The notes beneath the pieces were generated by a model. That model was not told the DNA's origin and made no database searches. It saw only the letters and a program-made list of their open reading frames with translations. Of a stretch of 64,000 nt of DNA, positions 26,320-34,810 are shown one piece after another (positions within the stretch are counted from its first letter, which is position 1; the number at the start of each line of letters is the position of its first letter). The translations under genes and the position numbers were made by a program. Origin of the DNA: Dorea phocaeensis (GTDB lineage: Bacteria; Bacillota; Clostridia; Lachnospirales; Lachnospiraceae); NCBI RefSeq assembly GCF_900240315.1, contig NZ_OEPZ01000001.1:1-64000 (forward strand), in the 5' to 3' direction.

Positions 26320-27957
26320 ATGAAATATTACATCAAAAAAGACCAGGTTAGTGAATCAATAGAATACTTTAAAAATGCAGGATTTGATACTGACGATATG
26401 CTTTTCTTGTTTTTAATGGCTAAGCATATGGGAGTGAGCTCTTCTTACCCTGTAACATTTTTAAACAGTGCTTTAACTTCTGAGCAAAAGAAGGAAGAGT
26501 TAAATTCTTTATGGCTACTTGGTGGATTATTTGATTCTGACGAAATGTGTAGTTCAAAAGGAGTTATGTTTCCAACTGCCTTTAGAAAGTTGGCCTTTTA
26601 TCAACCGGGAACTGAATTTAATAAAATTCCCGGAAGAATGAAAGACACTGTTGAAAAGAAGAATATCAACGTCCCTATTTTTAATGATGTGGATTCAAAG
26701 CTTACACTTAGAAGTAATTATAAGGATTTGATTGATGAAAAATATTTAAAGGGTCAAAAAATATCATTATCCAAATTAGCAGCTTGGCTCTTCCGTTTTA
26801 GTTCATTTGAGTTCGATTCAATACCAAATGAGAAGCAGTTTTCAAGAGTCTTGGATAAGGCAATCAAGAAGTATTTTAAAATAACAAAAAATGATTTCCT
26901 TTGGCTGTTTGAGGACGACATATCAAATTGTCGCTTAATTCCCGATACAGATAGTATTAAGGGGCAAGAAGTAAGAGATCAGTTCGATTTTGACGCAACA
27001 AAGATGCCTGAAGTTAATGTGATTTCAGTTCCTGAAGATGCCCAGGTTAGTATCTATGATAAGGATACGGTTGCGCATTACTTGGCATTAAATGGTGATA
27101 ATCCTAGTGACAGCGATATTTACGATATTCTGATGAATAAGGAACAAATTGTGTTAACTGGAGTGCCAGGTGTCGGAAAATCAAGATATACAAAAGCTCT
27201 TACAGAAAGTGGAGAATTTGCTGATAGCTTAACGATACAATTTCATGCAAATTATTCATATGAAGATTTTATTGGTGCTGAAGTTCTTAAATCAGAAGAT
27301 GGAGGTACATACGTTACTACTAAACAGGGGGTATTCTTAAAATTCATTGAGAAGGTTAATAGTGATCCGAATAAATCAAATAAATACTTGCTGGTGATTG
27401 ACGAATTGAACCGTGGAAATATTGCAGAAATATTTGGAGAATCAATACTTGCTTTGGACAGAAATTATGAAGCGAGCTTGTCAAAAGAATACGAAGATGT
27501 AGGAACTCTCTCAATCCCACACAATTTGTATATTGTGGCAACAATGAATACAAGTGATAGAAACATTGCTTTCTTGGATTTAGCTATAAGAAGAAGATTC
27601 GCATTTGTACCTCTTTTGCCAAACTATGACTTCTTATCAGAAGAAGTTATGTTCCAAGACTTTGATTTGGGAAATATTTTAAAGCAGATTAATCAGAGAA
27701 TTATTGATACTTTAAAAGACCCAGAGCTTATTTTAGGTCAGTCCTATTTTATTCCGAAGATCAATGAGTCTGGTAAATATATTTGGGAAGCAAATGATTT
27801 TAAAAACCAGTTTAATTTTGTTTTGTTACCAACATTAAGAGAATACAGCTTTAATAATGCGAGTGCCATTGGATCAATTGTCGGAGAAAATCTATCCGAT
27901 GGAATACAAGATTTAGATGATTTCATGGCTTCATTCTCTGCTGAATTTGGAGAATGA
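26320..27957 (+). CDS. McrB-like AAA+ GTPase, restriction motor subunit
   Basis: The 545-residue protein has an N-terminal region without recognised domain (1-250), which should contain the DNA-recognition part, and an AAA+ domain of the McrB clade: GVPGVGKS (Walker A, 281-288), LLVIDELNRGNIAEIFGE (Walker B, D361) and the McrB signature MNTSDR at 409-414 followed by LAIRRRFAF (sensor/arginine region). McrB-type motors hydrolyse GTP and translocate DNA for an McrC nuclease, which is encoded next. Because a C5-methyltransferase precedes it without any gap, it fits LlaJI/BsuMI-like systems that cut unmodified DNA better than the methyl-dependent McrBC of E. coli. Confidence 0.9.
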   Translation: MKYYIKKDQVSESIEYFKNAGFDTDDMLFLFLMAKHMGVSSSYPVTFLNSALTSEQKKEELNSLWLLGGLFDSDEMCSSKGVMFPTAFRKLAFYQPGTEFNKIPGRMKDTVEKKNINVPIFNDVDSKLTLRSNYKDLIDEKYLKGQKISLSKLAAWLFRFSSFEFDSIPNEKQFSRVLDKAIKKYFKITKNDFLWLFEDDISNCRLIPDTDSIKGQEVRDQFDFDATKMPEVNVISVPEDAQVSIYDKDTVAHYLALNGDNPSDSDIYDILMNKEQIVLTGVPGVGKSRYTKALTESGEFADSLTIQFHANYSYEDFIGAEVLKSEDGGTYVTTKQGVFLKFIEKVNSDPNKSNKYLLVIDELNRGNIAEIFGESILALDRNYEASLSKEYEDVGTLSIPHNLYIVATMNTSDRNIAFLDLAIRRRFAFVPLLPNYDFLSEEVMFQDFDLGNILKQINQRIIDTLKDPELILGQSYFIPKINESGKYIWEANDFKNQFNFVLLPTLREYSFNNASAIGSIVGENLSDGIQDLDDFMASFSAEFGE

Positions 27958-27968
27958 GGAGATGTGCT

Positions 27969-29222
27969 ATGGAAATAATGGAGTCTGCTGAACAAAATAT
28001 TATTACTGTTCAACCAGAAGAAATTGCTTTTTTTGAAGAGTTCACTAAGAAGTATGCGATTAGCTGGACCAGAGAAGAAAAATTGAACAATATTCTTCCT
28101 TTAAGTAAGTCGTATGTTGGTTATATAACAACTCCAACAAGGATTATATCTTTAAATCCTAAGTATCACGAGATTGGATTTGAACACATTATACGAATTT
28201 ATCTTTATGTATATGGGTACAGACCAACTGATAGTGCAGCGATTTTGGATGTTTCTGAGTCCGAAACAAGTGCTGATGTTGCATCAATGTTTATTAAGAA
28301 TCTCAAAAGAAATATTCAAGAGGGAATTATACGTTCTTATCAAAAGTTAGATATTAGAAGTGAATCATTGCAAGGTAAAGTAAATTATACTCGAACCTAT
28401 ACGAATGTACTTACCGGTAAAGGTAAACCAGTTATCAGTAGAGTATCAAAATTGTCGATTAAGAATAATATTAATTCGCTGATACTATCTGCATTAGAAA
28501 AATTAAAACATACAGACGAATATTTCTCAGATGCGGCACAGTTGGAAATGTATTTTTATGGAGCTGATAGAAATGTTCAAAATGGCAGTGCTTTACTTCA
28601 AGAAATAACTTTTAATTCCAATACGGCTAGATATAGGAGAACTTTAACGTATGCAGCAATGATTATTGACCAATTAACATACAGTGATAAGGGATCCTCC
28701 GTTGGAACGGACAGTTTTTTGATTAACTTTGATATGCTGTTTGAGGATTTTGTGGCTAAAATTCTCAAAGAAATTCCAGAAAAACGTGAATTTACTACGT
28801 GGTCAGCTAAGAAAAGATTTGCAGATGTAATAGGTAGCACCGGCGTATATTCTGGAAGAGAATATCAACCGGATATTATATATAGGTACAAAGAGGAAGA
28901 TGAAGCATTTGACTATATGCCATCGGCTTATGCTGTATTAGATGTAAAAAATAAAGCGTATGGACAATTTAAAAATGCAGATATCTACCAGATTATGATG
29001 TATGCAAAATTACTCCACAGTGAAAAAGCATTATTGCTATACCCATCGTTTACCAATAGAAGAACAGAAACACTCTCGTTAAATTCTGAAATTTTTAATC
29101 CATCCTTAATATATGCTTGCTTTGTGAATATAGGGGATGAGAGTGGTGAAAAATTTCTGCAATCGATTCATGAGTTTGCAAATAACGTTGTATATATAAT
29201 ACAGGACATACAGCATTTGTAG
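27969..29222 (+). CDS. McrC-like PD-(D/E)XK restriction nuclease subunit
   Basis: I place the start at ATG 27969 because GAGGAGATG lies at the right distance; an ATG at 27954 overlaps the mcrB stop (ATGA) and is also possible. The 417-residue protein has the McrC layout: an N-terminal beta-rich domain that contacts the McrB ring (VGYITTPTRIISLNPKY), a helical middle and a C-terminal nuclease domain. The catalytic acids are D302 (QPDIIY) and D325-x-K327 (VLDVKNKAYG), followed by the conserved ADIYQIMMYAKLL. With the preceding motor and methyltransferase it forms a complete restriction-modification unit. Confidence 0.88.
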   Translation: MEIMESAEQNIITVQPEEIAFFEEFTKKYAISWTREEKLNNILPLSKSYVGYITTPTRIISLNPKYHEIGFEHIIRIYLYVYGYRPTDSAAILDVSESETSADVASMFIKNLKRNIQEGIIRSYQKLDIRSESLQGKVNYTRTYTNVLTGKGKPVISRVSKLSIKNNINSLILSALEKLKHTDEYFSDAAQLEMYFYGADRNVQNGSALLQEITFNSNTARYRRTLTYAAMIIDQLTYSDKGSSVGTDSFLINFDMLFEDFVAKILKEIPEKREFTTWSAKKRFADVIGSTGVYSGREYQPDIIYRYKEEDEAFDYMPSAYAVLDVKNKAYGQFKNADIYQIMMYAKLLHSEKALLLYPSFTNRRTETLSLNSEIFNPSLIYACFVNIGDESGEKFLQSIHEFANNVVYIIQDIQHL

Positions 29223-29242
29223 AAAAGGAAGGAGGTCATACA

Positions 29243-30706
29243 GTGAAAAGAATATGCTTCGGAACAATGTTTACTATATTGTATCAAGCCCGAGTTAGTG
29301 GTCAGAATCCAAAGGTCACTAATGATTCGCTGTGTGATGCTCTTTTTTCTGTTTTTGGAGATGACTTTACCTATTGTGGTTCCACAGCGGGACATTTAAA
29401 AGGAGGACATGACAACGTTCCATTGAGCTTGCAATCTGCTGCAGGAGGAATGTCATTTGAAGAAGCTGATGCAAACTTCCAGAAATATATTTCACCAATG
29501 ATTAAGGATGAAATGAAGGAAGCTATTGTACGAGCTATTAAAGATGTTCTAGTGGAAGATCCTGTAAGTGACAATACGATTATTGGATATATAGATGGAT
29601 ATCAAAAGGAAAGAATAATTCAGAAGTCAACATTTAGTTTTTCTGCAGTAGTAGTATCAGTTCTATATTATGCAATTACCAAGGTCGACAACCATTCATG
29701 TCAATCTGAAATAAAATTGATTGATAAGGATTTTGTAAAGAACAGAATTGCTGATAATCGTCCGATATATTTTGAGGATTCAAATGCAGCCGCTTATTTA
29801 CCGCTTGATAATACTTTATGTGATCCAACGTTCAACCGAATATTTGAGAAAGTCTATAATAGTCTCTGTTCCGGAACAACTAACCCTGCATCAATTGCTA
29901 TATACTCAACGGATATAACAAATCGAAAAATCAATTTTAGAAATGCCAAGCAGTTTGTCCTGGATAATTTGACGTCTTATGTAATGTCAAGAGAACAAAT
30001 AAATAGGATGAACAAAGTTGGTCGTGCTGCAACCGCTGGTATTCAATCTTTACAGAAATTTATTGGGGCAAGTGGACGTTCTAAAGAAACGCTCCTGGGC
30101 GAAACTTTGTTATATGTTTTTATGGAGCAGGTACTTGGAGCACCGAAAATATTAAGTAAGATTGAAGTAGATGATATTGCAAATAGGAGTAAAAGTGATG
30201 GTATTTATCTGTTTCGTTTAGAAAGACGTGGAATTCCATATAATCAGTTATTGTTTGGAGCATCAAATATTTATGGGGATTTGAAAATTGCCATTGATAG
30301 CGTATTCACGAAAGTTCAGAAAATAGAACAAAATTATGATGAGGAATTCATAATTGTTGATAACACAAAAAACCAAAATATTCTTCCAGATGGAATGAAT
30401 AAGTATATGAAGGAGATTATGTTTCCGTCAACATTATTGCCAAATTCGAATCCACCAGACATGGCGTTTGGTTGTTTCCTCGGATATACAGTCAATGTGG
30501 CATCAAGTGCTATTGATAATGTACAGTATAAAGCTGATGTAAAAGCTCAAATGAAATCAGATATTGATGCAGCGATTCCGTATATTAAGAATCAAATTGA
30601 TGTGCTAGGCTTAAATAATTATGAATTTTATTTTTATGTTGTCCCATTTAATGATGCTACTAACGAAAGAGTGTCGTTAATTGATGAAATGATTGGAGGG
30701 ATATAA
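29243..30706 (+). CDS. HamA-like (DUF1837) protein of a Hachiman-type module
   Basis: The 487-residue protein is followed 2 bp later by a HamB-like helicase. Its C-terminal 220 residues show the DUF1837 pattern: LLGETLLYVFMEQ near 289, KSDGIYLF near 320, then QLLFGASNIYGDLKIAID near 336 and the end FYVVPFNDATNER. DUF1837 in HamA is a PD-(D/E)XK-like nuclease held in check by HamB. In this copy the segment where the family carries its E/x-x-K motif reads A340-S341-N342, so a catalytic lysine is not evident. The N-terminal 260 residues are longer than in typical HamA and not recognised. GGAAGGAGGTC precedes the ATG at 29243. Confidence 0.72.
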   Translation: MKRICFGTMFTILYQARVSGQNPKVTNDSLCDALFSVFGDDFTYCGSTAGHLKGGHDNVPLSLQSAAGGMSFEEADANFQKYISPMIKDEMKEAIVRAIKDVLVEDPVSDNTIIGYIDGYQKERIIQKSTFSFSAVVVSVLYYAITKVDNHSCQSEIKLIDKDFVKNRIADNRPIYFEDSNAAAYLPLDNTLCDPTFNRIFEKVYNSLCSGTTNPASIAIYSTDITNRKINFRNAKQFVLDNLTSYVMSREQINRMNKVGRAATAGIQSLQKFIGASGRSKETLLGETLLYVFMEQVLGAPKILSKIEVDDIANRSKSDGIYLFRLERRGIPYNQLLFGASNIYGDLKIAIDSVFTKVQKIEQNYDEEFIIVDNTKNQNILPDGMNKYMKEIMFPSTLLPNSNPPDMAFGCFLGYTVNVASSAIDNVQYKADVKAQMKSDIDAAIPYIKNQIDVLGLNNYEFYFYVVPFNDATNERVSLIDEMIGGI

Positions 30707-30708
30707 GT

Positions 30709-33309
30709 ATGCAAATACCAAGAGATGAAACCCTCGCTGAAGTTTTATATAGGGATATAGATAAAAATGAGTATTTAAATGAAATCTACAGCAATTTACT
30801 TTTTAATTATTCTGCAAAAATGTTTCATTCGGAGGAGCAGCTAAAAGAAATAAATATTATGCATGCACTCCGATTTGCTGATTTACTATCAAAATCTACA
30901 TATGAGCCGGTAGCTGATAAGCATAAACTTTGGGGGCAGGAAATTGGAATATTACTTTCCCTTCTTTACCCTGAAAATACAAAAGTTAAATATTACCTTG
31001 GATCAATTCTGTCAACGCTTGGTAATTATCGAGGTTTACAGTCAAAGGCTGTGGAAGGATTTCAAAGCGCTGATTTGTTCGATAGCATTTATTATGCTTA
31101 CGATATGAGTAATCATTTAATTCCCGGAAAAGAAAGCGAATATTTCTTTCATGATCAGAAACTTGTTTATGACGGTCTTGAGTGTAGATATTTCAGTTAT
31201 TCTGGACCGACATCTATGGGGAAATCTTTTGTTGTCCAAACCTATATAGATGAGCAAATTCGGAACGGATATCAAAAAAATTATGCTATTTTGGTTCCTA
31301 CAAAAGCTCTTATAAACGAAGTTCGTAGTAACATCATTTCTTCACTTAAGGAAGAGTTAAATAATAAGAATTATAGGGTTGTAACGGCATCTGAGGATTT
31401 GGTTCTAAAGCAGGATCATAATTTTGTGTTTGTGATGACACCAGAAAGGATGCTGTATTTATTGCTTTCATCGCCAGATATAAAGCTAGACTTTCTATTT
31501 ATAGATGAAGCTCATAAAATTTCGGAACGCGGCAGCAGAAGTACATACTACTATAAAGTCATTATGCAGATTATATCTTCCGGACAACACCCTAATATTA
31601 TATTCGCCTCCCCCAATATTCCAAATCCAGATGTATATCTTGGAATAGTTCCACACGAGGATGATGCTGAATTAGTTAACTTAGCTTCAAAATACAGTCC
31701 AGTATGCCAGTTTAAGTATTATGTAAATATGTGTGATAGAAAAATCTATGCATATAATGACTATGCAAAGGATAAAATTCCTTTTACATATGATGATTTT
31801 GATAAGGGAATAATTGGTCTCGTTGACAGAGTTGGAGTAGGAAAACAGAATCTTGTTTACTGTAGCTCAAAGCGAAAGGTACTGGATTTAGCTGTTAAAT
31901 ACGGAAGAACAAAACAAATAATAGGAAATGAAAAATTAGAAGCACTTGCTAAAGATGTGCGACAAGAGGTTCATGATAACTGTTATTTAGCTGATTTAAT
32001 TCGTAGAGGTGTTGCGTATCACGTAGGATATCTGCCTGCCAATATTCGATTGAGAATCGAAAAAAGTTTCGAAGAAGGTGACTTGCGAACTATCTTTTGT
32101 ACAAGTACCTTAGTAGAAGGTGTTAATTTGCCAGCGGACAATTTGTTTATGACAAGTTATAAGACAGGACTGTCAAATATGGATGAAGTTGAGTTTAGAA
32201 ACTTAGTAGGTCGTGTAGGCAGAATCAAATACAACTTATACGGTAATGTCTTTTTTGTACGTGATGATCCTAATCTGCTGGATTCAAAATATGTAAGTCT
32301 ATTAAAAGAGGATGTTCCTCCGCAAAAATTATCGATTGAAGTCAAGCAGAATAAAAAACTTTTTGAAATAGCAATCAGTGATTTGATTAAAGGTGATATG
32401 GAACTTACGGAATGCCATGAGAAAAAAAGCAGTGAGCAAGATTATGAAGCTATAAGAAAATTCTCAATGATACTTACAAGAGATATTGCTATAGGTAATG
32501 ACTCACCGATTGTTTCTGCTTTTATGAAGTCTGGAGCATTGGATGATAACTCGGTCAAATTGATTCGAGAGAAATTTCCAGTGACAAAGACAAGTGATGA
32601 TATTACTATCTCATATGATCAGGCAGAAAACCTTACAGACTACGTTGCTAGTGGTAAAACGTATCCGGAATTAAAAGGCGAAAACGATGATGTAGATTTT
32701 GAAGAACTAGTAGCGTTTCTTGTTGATCTAAAAAGGATTTTTAAGTGGGAAGTTTATGAACGAGATACCATCGGGAAAAATGATGATGTACTTAGATGGT
32801 ATGCACAGATTCTTCTCAGATGGATCCGTGGAAATGGAATCAATAGAATTATTGATAATGCTCTTAAATATAAAGCCAATCATGCTGATAAGGGAGTGTG
32901 GATTGGAAAGGCAAAAATCGCTGATTATTATGAAGGTACAAAAGACCATCAAAACTATGTTATAGCTGAAACGCTAGGAGTAGTAGAGAATGTTCTCCTA
33001 TTCAGCATTTCAAATTACTTTAGAAAATTTTCAGCTGAATATAAAAAACAACATCAAGTTGATTCATTCCCGAATGATTGGTACGAGTATGTAGAATATG
33101 GAACTACAAATCCTATGACTATATTTTTGCAACAATCCGGGTTTTCCAGAGAAGTATCAAGCTTTATTCAAGAACATCAAGATAAATATATTATAGAGTC
33201 TGATCACGAGGTTAAAATAAAAAAGACTATTTTGCATTGTGGCAACCTTGGGGTAGAAACAGAAGCGAATGATATACAATTTAATATGCCAGAACTCTTT
33301 GTGGAGTAA
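30709..33309 (+). CDS. HamB-like SF2 DEAH helicase
   Basis: The 866-residue superfamily 2 helicase has a Walker A of the Hachiman/HamB style (SGPTSMGKS, 165-173), VPTKALINEV (motif Ia), VMTPERML (Ib), FIDEAHK (DEAH 266-269), IFASPNIPNP (III), FCTSTLVEGVNLPADN (V) and NLVGRVGR (VI, 498-505). The N-terminal 140 and C-terminal 350 residues are specific to this clade. HamB scans DNA ends or aberrant structures and releases the partner nuclease. It begins 2 bp after the HamA-like stop and a terminator follows 12 bp after its own, so it is the last gene of the five-gene operon. Confidence 0.85.
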   Translation: MQIPRDETLAEVLYRDIDKNEYLNEIYSNLLFNYSAKMFHSEEQLKEINIMHALRFADLLSKSTYEPVADKHKLWGQEIGILLSLLYPENTKVKYYLGSILSTLGNYRGLQSKAVEGFQSADLFDSIYYAYDMSNHLIPGKESEYFFHDQKLVYDGLECRYFSYSGPTSMGKSFVVQTYIDEQIRNGYQKNYAILVPTKALINEVRSNIISSLKEELNNKNYRVVTASEDLVLKQDHNFVFVMTPERMLYLLLSSPDIKLDFLFIDEAHKISERGSRSTYYYKVIMQIISSGQHPNIIFASPNIPNPDVYLGIVPHEDDAELVNLASKYSPVCQFKYYVNMCDRKIYAYNDYAKDKIPFTYDDFDKGIIGLVDRVGVGKQNLVYCSSKRKVLDLAVKYGRTKQIIGNEKLEALAKDVRQEVHDNCYLADLIRRGVAYHVGYLPANIRLRIEKSFEEGDLRTIFCTSTLVEGVNLPADNLFMTSYKTGLSNMDEVEFRNLVGRVGRIKYNLYGNVFFVRDDPNLLDSKYVSLLKEDVPPQKLSIEVKQNKKLFEIAISDLIKGDMELTECHEKKSSEQDYEAIRKFSMILTRDIAIGNDSPIVSAFMKSGALDDNSVKLIREKFPVTKTSDDITISYDQAENLTDYVASGKTYPELKGENDDVDFEELVAFLVDLKRIFKWEVYERDTIGKNDDVLRWYAQILLRWIRGNGINRIIDNALKYKANHADKGVWIGKAKIADYYEGTKDHQNYVIAETLGVVENVLLFSISNYFRKFSAEYKKQHQVDSFPNDWYEYVEYGTTNPMTIFLQQSGFSREVSSFIQEHQDKYIIESDHEVKIKKTILHCGNLGVETEANDIQFNMPELFVE

Positions 33310-33320
33310 ATGTGAAATGG

Positions 33321-33354
33321 GGACTTCCTACAGAAATGTGGGAGGTCTTTTTTT
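33321..33354 (+). terminator. Intrinsic terminator of the defence operon
   Basis: A 7-bp stem GACTTCC/GGAGGTC (33322-33328 with 33341-33347, one G-U) is followed by seven T. Confidence 0.7.
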
Positions 33355-33368
33355 ATGCTTATTTTTGC

Positions 33369-33407
33369 CCCATACTTTTTCCCATTGTTCCCCATACTAG
33401 AACCCAT
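33369..33407. repeat. Four CCCAT repeats at helical-turn spacing
   Basis: CCCAT occurs at 33369, 33381, 33391 and 33403, intervals of 12, 10 and 12 bp. Two of them are in the longer direct repeat CCCCATACT (33368-33376 and 33390-33398). Same-face spacing suggests cooperative binding of a protein, such as a replication initiator, repressor or recombinase arm sites. They lie 60 bp before the small basic gene. Confidence 0.5.
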
Positions 33408-33468
33408 ATTTTGAGTGCAGCATTTCAGTCATAATGGAATCAAGCTAAAAGAAAGCGAGGTGATTGAA

Positions 33469-33606
33469 ATGGCAAAGAATATAAAACAGACATCAAGATC
33501 TGTTGCTTCTAAAGCAAGCAAAGTTCTTCGTGACGGTCGCTACAGCAAGACCTCAAAGTCTGTAGCTGGAAGTGCATTGTCACAGACTAGACCTAAGAAG
33601 AAATAG
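33469..33606 (+). CDS. Small basic protein (45 aa)
   Basis: From ATG 33469, behind AAAGCGAGGTG, the product reads MAKNIKQTSRSVASKASKVL and ends in RPKKK. It is rich in Lys, Ser and Ala, has a calculated strongly positive charge from its composition and no hydrophobic segment. An internal repeat of the form SKTSKSVAGSALSQ resembles the first half. Small proteins of this composition occur beside mobile elements, and nucleic-acid binding is plausible, but I cannot name a family. Confidence 0.5.
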   Translation: MAKNIKQTSRSVASKASKVLRDGRYSKTSKSVAGSALSQTRPKKK

Positions 33607-33931
33607 GTTAACAAAAGAAGGCAGAGAAGGATTTGAACAATCCGCCTGCCTCTCCCGAAAGGGAGAAGTAATAAGTATAAAAACATCTGACTCTGAGATG
33701 AGGATGCAAAATCTTTGTAACTTCATCTGAGTGCCAGACACTCAAAAACTGTCTTAAGGTTCATCCCCTGATCAAGGATGCCCAGAGCCAAGAGACAGCA
33801 ACAAATTAATAACAGTCAACCCACTGGGACGGTTGGCCATTTAAGAAGTGAGGATTCATTCTTATGGCCAATATTTATGGGAAGTTCCGTGTGGATTCTC
33901 ACTTCGATTTCAGATCGAAGGAGGATCTACA
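33607..33931 (+). promoter_or_regulatory. Structured leader upstream of the chimeric ORF
   Basis: No gene is supported here. Several hairpins are visible: CTCTCCC/GGGAGAAG around 33650-33668; a long one, TTGGCCAT/ATGGCCAA (33833-33840 with 33864-33871) with an inner AAGAA/TTCTT; and CTTCGAT/ATCGAAG (33902-33908 with 33914-33920), whose 3' arm runs into the AAGGAGG ribosome site at 33918-33924. This resembles the attenuator-type leaders before regulatory genes of conjugative elements. A short overlapping frame beginning ATGGCCAATATTTATGG at 33864 could be a leader peptide. Confidence 0.45.
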
Positions 33932-34573
33932 ATGGAAAATCTACAGACAAAAAGTGAAAAGCAGTATTACATCCCTATGGAAGTAAATGAAACATCAAAG
34001 GAATTCATCATTGCAAATGGTTTTGATTTATCGACCGATGCTGTATGGACCAAGATTGGACATCGCACAGTTCGTGCCATCATGATTCCGGCAACGAAGG
34101 AACAGTACCTGGAATATATGAGACCTTTGTGGCGAGAGGACAAGCAGGGACAGAGGGCAAGCAAACAGGAAGATGAAAGCAAAATGCAGCCAGTATCACT
34201 GGATCAGCTTTATGAGAGTACGGAATACGAAGTATCCGATAGGTATGCTGTTTCTAAAACTGATGTATTAGAAGGAAATAAAGACTTTCTATACAAAACG
34301 ACTTGTAGAAAATCAGATGTATGGTCATATGAAAAAGAATGGAGAATTATAACGGCCAATTTCAACAAAGTGATGCCACAAAAATTGAAATATCCTAATG
34401 GAAAATATGTTCTAGATTTAAAAGATAATATAAAGGCATTTTATTTAGGAGCAAAGATTTCAGATGATTTTAAATATGAGATGATTCAATTTGGAGAGAG
34501 GAATGGTATTAGCGTTTATCAGATGATGTTATCTTCCAAAACGTATGAATTACAAGCTAAGAAAATAGTATAG
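33932..34573 (+). CDS. Chimeric ORF: conjugative-element sigma-like N-terminus joined to DUF2971-like C-terminus
   Basis: The start at 33932 has a perfect GAAGGAGG site. Residues 1 to about 100 resemble the N-terminus of sigma-70-like regulators carried by conjugative transposons of clostridia (KQYYIPMEV, IPATKEQYLEYMRPLWRED, VSLDQLYESTEYEVSD). The sigma helix-turn-helix part is absent. From about residue 103 the sequence switches to a different type: KSDVWSYEKEWRII and IKAFYLGAKISDDF are the hallmarks of the C-terminal part of DUF2971 proteins. The join lies near 34235-34245. I infer a deletion or recombination that fused two gene fragments; a working product is doubtful. Confidence 0.6.
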   Translation: MENLQTKSEKQYYIPMEVNETSKEFIIANGFDLSTDAVWTKIGHRTVRAIMIPATKEQYLEYMRPLWREDKQGQRASKQEDESKMQPVSLDQLYESTEYEVSDRYAVSKTDVLEGNKDFLYKTTCRKSDVWSYEKEWRIITANFNKVMPQKLKYPNGKYVLDLKDNIKAFYLGAKISDDFKYEMIQFGERNGISVYQMMLSSKTYELQAKKIV

Positions 34574-34810
34574 AATTTTTTGAGTTGAAAATATTATCTA
34601 TATTAAGTTAAATCCATAGAAATAGAAGAAGATTTTATTGAATGGAGAAGTATCTTCGTAATTGGGAGAGGAAAATTAGTGGGTGTTAAAATATTAGATG
34701 ATTAATAAGGACATAGCCAATTGAGGAATTACAAAACGACATTTTCCGCATTATGTGATAAAATTAAACTGAGATGTAATTTTATAAATAAATATAGGTG
34801 AAGGGGGACA
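34574..34810. other. AT-rich spacer
   Basis: No supported gene. It contains GGAATTACAAAACGA (34725-34739), a near copy of the motif upstream of the defence-operon promoter, and a -10-like TAAAAT at 34759-34764 about 50 bp before the next small ORF. Confidence 0.35.

Noticed and set aside
25048..33309. BREX or DISARM assignment of the defence operon
   Set aside because: No PglZ, BrxC, DrmA/DrmB-like or phospholipase partners are present; the proteins fit McrBC and HamAB families.
33848..33931. 28-residue N-terminal extension of the chimeric ORF
   Set aside because: It overlaps the structured leader and lacks a ribosome site; the ATG at 33932 follows a perfect one.
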